A DNA stretch of 7,748 nucleotides, taken from assembly GCA_003525045.1 (NCBI GenBank), contig DQGF01000385.1, positions 1 to 7,748 on the forward strand, in the 5' to 3' direction. Shown piece by piece: positions 4,992 to 7,748 of the stretch. The notes under the pieces were generated by a model. The model did no database searches and was not told where the DNA came from. It saw only the letters and a list, made by a program, of their open reading frames with translations. This DNA comes from Pseudomonas sp. Lineage in GTDB: Bacteria; Pseudomonadota; Gammaproteobacteria; Pseudomonadales; Pseudomonadaceae. Both the position numbers and the translations under genes were made by a program. Each line of letters begins with the position of its first letter. Position 1 is the stretch's first letter.

Positions 4992-7649
4992 ATGCGCACC
5001 GAACAACCGAAGATGATCTACCTGAAGGACTATCAGGCCCCCGAGTACCTGATCGACGAGACGCACCTGACCTTCGAGTTGTTCGAGGACCACAGCCTGG
5101 TCCATGCGCAACTGGTGATGCGCCGTAATCCTGAACGTGGTCCGGGCCTGCCACCGCTGGTGCTGGACGGCCAGCAGCTTGAATTGCTGTCGGTCACCCT
5201 GGCCGATCGCGAGCTGAGCGTCGCAGACTACCAGCTGACCGAGAATCATCTGACCCTGCAGCCGGCCAGTACCACGTTCACGGTCGATACCAGCGTCAGG
5301 ATCCACCCGGAAACCAACACCGCGCTGGAAGGCCTGTACAAGTCTGGCACGATGTTCTGCACCCAGTGCGAGGCCGAAGGCTTCCGCAAGATCACCTACT
5401 ACCTCGACCGTCCGGACGTGATGAGCACGTTCACCACCACGGTCGTCGCCGAGCAGCACAGCTATCCGGTGCTGCTGTCCAACGGCAACCCGATTGCCAG
5501 CGGTCCCGGCGAAGACGGCCGGCACTGGGCGACCTGGGAAGATCCGTTCAAGAAACCGGCGTACCTGTTCGCGTTGGTGGCCGGTGATTTGTGGTGCGTC
5601 GAAGACACCTTCACCACCATGACCGAGCGTTCCGTGGCGCTGCGCATCTATGTCGAGCCGGAAAACATCGACAAGTGCCAGCACGCCATGAACAGCCTGA
5701 AGAAGTCCATGCGCTGGGACGAAGAGGTCTACGGTCGCGAGTACGATCTGGACATCTTCATGATCGTCGCCGTGAACGACTTCAACATGGGCGCCATGGA
5801 AAACAAGGGCCTCAACATCTTCAACTCCAGCGCCGTGCTGGCCCGCGCCGAAACCGCGACCGATGCTGCGCACCAGCGGGTCGAGGCGATCGTTGCGCAC
5901 GAGTACTTCCATAACTGGTCGGGCAACCGCGTGACCTGCCGCGACTGGTTCCAGTTGTCGCTGAAGGAAGGCTTTACCGTATTCCGCGATTCCGGCTTCT
6001 CCGCCGACATGAACTCGGCGACAGTCAAGCGCATCCAGGACGTGGCTTACCTGCGCACCCACCAGTTCGCCGAAGACGCAGGTCCTATGGCTCACGCTGT
6101 GCGCCCGGACAGTTTCATCGAGATCTCCAACTTTTACACCCTGACCGTGTACGAAAAGGGTTCGGAAGTGGTCGGCATGATCCACACCTTGCTGGGTGCC
6201 GCAGGCTTTCGTAAAGGCAGCGACCTGTACTTCGAACGCCACGATGGCCAGGCAGTGACCTGCGACGATTTCATCAAGGCCATGGAAGATGCCAACGGTG
6301 TCGACCTGACCCAGTTCAAACGCTGGTACAGCCAGGCCGGCACACCGCGGTTGGCGGTGAGCGAGTCTTACGACGCGGCAGCGAAAACCTACAGCCTGAC
6401 CTTCCGCCAGAGCTGCCCGGAAACCCCGGACAAGGTTGAAAAACTGCCGTTCGTGATTCCAGTCGAATTGGGTTTGCTGGACAGCAAGGGCGGTGAGATC
6501 GCCCTGCGTCTTTCGGATGAAGCCGCCGCTCAAGGCACTTCGCGGGTTATTTCGGTGACCGAAGCCGAGCAGACCTTCACCTTTGTCGACATCGCCGAAA
6601 AACCACTGCCTTCGCTGCTGCGCGGCTTCTCGGCGCCGGTGAAGCTGAGTTTCCCGTACGACCGCGATCAGCTTATGTTTTTGATGCAGCACGACAGCGA
6701 CGGCTTCAATCGCTGGGATGCCGGTCAGCAATTGTCGGTTCAGGTATTGCAAGAGCTGATTGCCGCTCATCAGAAGGGCGAGACGCTGGTACTCGATCAG
6801 CGCATGATTGCTGCCTTGCGCACGGTGCTGTCGGACGAGACGCTGGATCAGGCCATGGTTGCCGAAATGCTCTCGCTGCCGGGCGAAGCGTACCTGACCG
6901 AGATCAGTGAAGTGGCTGACGTTGACGCCATCCACATCGCTCGCGAGTTTGCTCGTAAACAATTGGCGGAAGGTTTGTTCGAGGCCTTGTGGCTGCGTTA
7001 TCAGGCTAATCGCGATCTCTCGAAGAAGACCCCCTATGTGGCCGAGGCCGAGCACTTCGCTCGTCGCGCGTTGCAGAACATTGCGCTGTCGTACCTGATG
7101 CTCAGCGGCAAGCCGCAAGTGTTGGCGACGACGCTGGAGCAGTTCGAGACCAGCGACAACATGACCGAGCGCCTGACGGCGTTGGCGGTGCTGGTGAATT
7201 CGCCGTTCGAGGAGCAGAAGGCTACGGCCCTGGCGAGTTTTGCCGAGCACTTCAAGGACAATCCGCTGGTCATGGATCAGTGGTTCAGCGTTCAGGCCGG
7301 CAGCACGTTACCGGGTGGTCTGGAGCGGGTTCGTCAGTTGATGCAGCATCCTGCGTTCAACATCAAGAACCCGAACAAGGTGCGGGCACTGGTCGGCGCG
7401 TTTGCCGGACAGAACCTGATCAACTTCCATGCGGCGGACGGTTCCGGGTATCGGTTCCTGACGGATCTGGTGATTGAGTTGGACGGGTTTAACCCGCAGA
7501 TCGCCTCTCGGCAATTGGCCCCGTTGACTCGCTGGCGCAAATATGACGATGCGCGTCAGGCGTTGATGAAAGGGGAGCTGGAGCGGATTCGTGCTTCGGG
7601 TCAGCTGTCCAGCGATGTGTTTGAAGTGGTCAGCAAGAGCCTGGCGTAG
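4992..7649 (+). CDS. pepN: Aminopeptidase N (M1 family zinc metallopeptidase)
   Basis: This 885-residue cytosolic enzyme removes N-terminal residues from peptides, acting late in protein turnover and supplying amino acids. The M1 signatures are complete: exopeptidase motif GAMEN at residues 267-271, zinc site HEYFH at 303-307 (H303, E304, H307) with third ligand E326 in LKEGFT, and catalytic Y387 in NFYTLTVYEKG. E127 in CTQCE matches the residue that anchors the substrate amino group. These positions keep a constant offset of six from the E. coli PepN residues as I recall them. From family structure, an N-terminal beta domain (to about 195), catalytic domain (about 195-445), small beta domain and long helical C-terminal domain are expected. 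The ATG at 4992 has AGGA at 4981-4984, seven bases upstream and overlapping the final base of the DUF2797 stop. The gene is intact, and its TAG stop lies inside a REP element. Confidence 0.98.
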   Translation: MRTEQPKMIYLKDYQAPEYLIDETHLTFELFEDHSLVHAQLVMRRNPERGPGLPPLVLDGQQLELLSVTLADRELSVADYQLTENHLTLQPASTTFTVDTSVRIHPETNTALEGLYKSGTMFCTQCEAEGFRKITYYLDRPDVMSTFTTTVVAEQHSYPVLLSNGNPIASGPGEDGRHWATWEDPFKKPAYLFALVAGDLWCVEDTFTTMTERSVALRIYVEPENIDKCQHAMNSLKKSMRWDEEVYGREYDLDIFMIVAVNDFNMGAMENKGLNIFNSSAVLARAETATDAAHQRVEAIVAHEYFHNWSGNRVTCRDWFQLSLKEGFTVFRDSGFSADMNSATVKRIQDVAYLRTHQFAEDAGPMAHAVRPDSFIEISNFYTLTVYEKGSEVVGMIHTLLGAAGFRKGSDLYFERHDGQAVTCDDFIKAMEDANGVDLTQFKRWYSQAGTPRLAVSESYDAAAKTYSLTFRQSCPETPDKVEKLPFVIPVELGLLDSKGGEIALRLSDEAAAQGTSRVISVTEAEQTFTFVDIAEKPLPSLLRGFSAPVKLSFPYDRDQLMFLMQHDSDGFNRWDAGQQLSVQVLQELIAAHQKGETLVLDQRMIAALRTVLSDETLDQAMVAEMLSLPGEAYLTEISEVADVDAIHIAREFARKQLAEGLFEALWLRYQANRDLSKKTPYVAEAEHFARRALQNIALSYLMLSGKPQVLATTLEQFETSDNMTERLTALAVLVNSPFEEQKATALASFAEHFKDNPLVMDQWFSVQAGSTLPGGLERVRQLMQHPAFNIKNPNKVRALVGAFAGQNLINFHAADGSGYRFLTDLVIELDGFNPQIASRQLAPLTRWRKYDDARQALMKGELERIRASGQLSSDVFEVVSKSLA

Positions 7650-7676
7650 GAGCGAGGCTTGCTCGCGAAGATGGCC
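7646..7676 (+). repeat. REP element overlapping the pepN stop codon
   Basis: The core AGGAGCGAGGCTTGCTCGCG is a variant of the downstream copy. Arms GCGAG (7652-7656) and CTCGC (7662-7666) pair perfectly around a GCTTG loop, and the CGAAG tail is shared with the other copies. The pepN TAG (7647-7649) falls where the downstream copy has TGG, so the repeat begins within the last codons of pepN. Its hairpin at the end of pepN mRNA could protect the transcript from 3' exonucleases; that role is inferred from known REP behaviour. Confidence 0.8.
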
Positions 7677-7716
7677 TGACAGCCGACCTGTTCTCGCGGA
7701 TATGCCCGGAACCATT

Positions 7717-7744
7717 GTGGGAGCGGGCTTGCTCGCGAAGGCGG
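7717..7744 (+). repeat. REP element, consensus-like copy
   Basis: The core GAGCGGGCTTGCTCGCGAAG, preceded by GTGG and followed by GCGG, is the form of REP I recognise as frequent in P. fluorescens-group genomes. It lies in the same orientation as the copy at 7646-7676, about 70 bases downstream, so the two are direct rather than inverted neighbours. Further copies could lie beyond the window edge. The 40 bases between the two copies (7677-7716) contain no gene and no clear hairpin that I can see. Confidence 0.85.
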
Positions 7745-7748
7745 ATTG

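Noticed and set aside
4935..7250. 771-codon open frame on the minus strand opposite pepN
   Set aside because: pepN on the plus strand is complete with all M1 active-site residues. The antisense frame is rich in R, H, Q and V, resembles no family I know, and is the usual result of high GC third positions.
7677..7716. Possible hairpin between the two REP copies (GTTC ... GAAC)
   Set aside because: Only four base pairs match around a 15-base loop, with no supporting inner stem and no T-run.

Overview
The window is an ordinary-looking piece of a Pseudomonas chromosome, most likely from the P. fluorescens group. The evidence is high GC content, proteins that read as close relatives of the pseudomonad NAD kinase and M1 aminopeptidase PepN, and REP-type repeats at both ends (core GAGCGGGCTTGCTCGCGAAG) of the kind common in that group. 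Seven protein-coding genes fill it almost completely. No intergenic stretch reaches 300 bases, and I saw no tRNA, rRNA, CRISPR array or transposase.

Layout: a variant REP-like element (about 24-54) lies just past the end of a leftward DUF1853 gene (74-1024). A 108-base divergent intergenic region (1025-1132) carries a credible sigma70-type promoter for the rightward genes. Then comes a tightly packed rightward block: nadK (1133-2023), a PPP-type metallophosphoesterase (2023-2994), a GlpG-like rhomboid protease (2991-3860), a small yeaC/DUF1315 gene (3894-4154), a DUF2797 gene that appears to start with TTG (4151-4981), and pepN (4992-7649). Two direct REP copies follow, the first overlapping the pepN stop codon.

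Three junctions overlap by 1-4 bases (nadK/phosphoesterase, phosphoesterase/rhomboid, yeaC/DUF2797), and the other two gaps are 33 and 10 bases. The block is therefore very likely co-transcribed and partly translationally coupled. It combines NADP synthesis, a nucleotide- or phosphoprotein-directed phosphatase, membrane proteolysis and peptide degradation with two uncharacterised families. No single pathway obviously joins them.

I found no convincing new defence or mobile system. The points most worth a second look are: (1) the DUF2797 protein, which has nine cysteines in its first 105 residues followed by a segment that reads like a degenerate GIY-YIG/T5orf172 nuclease motif; (2) the DUF1853 protein, which has a PD-(D/E)XK-like acidic/lysine pattern; and (3) the one-base coupling of NAD kinase to a phosphoesterase of unknown substrate.
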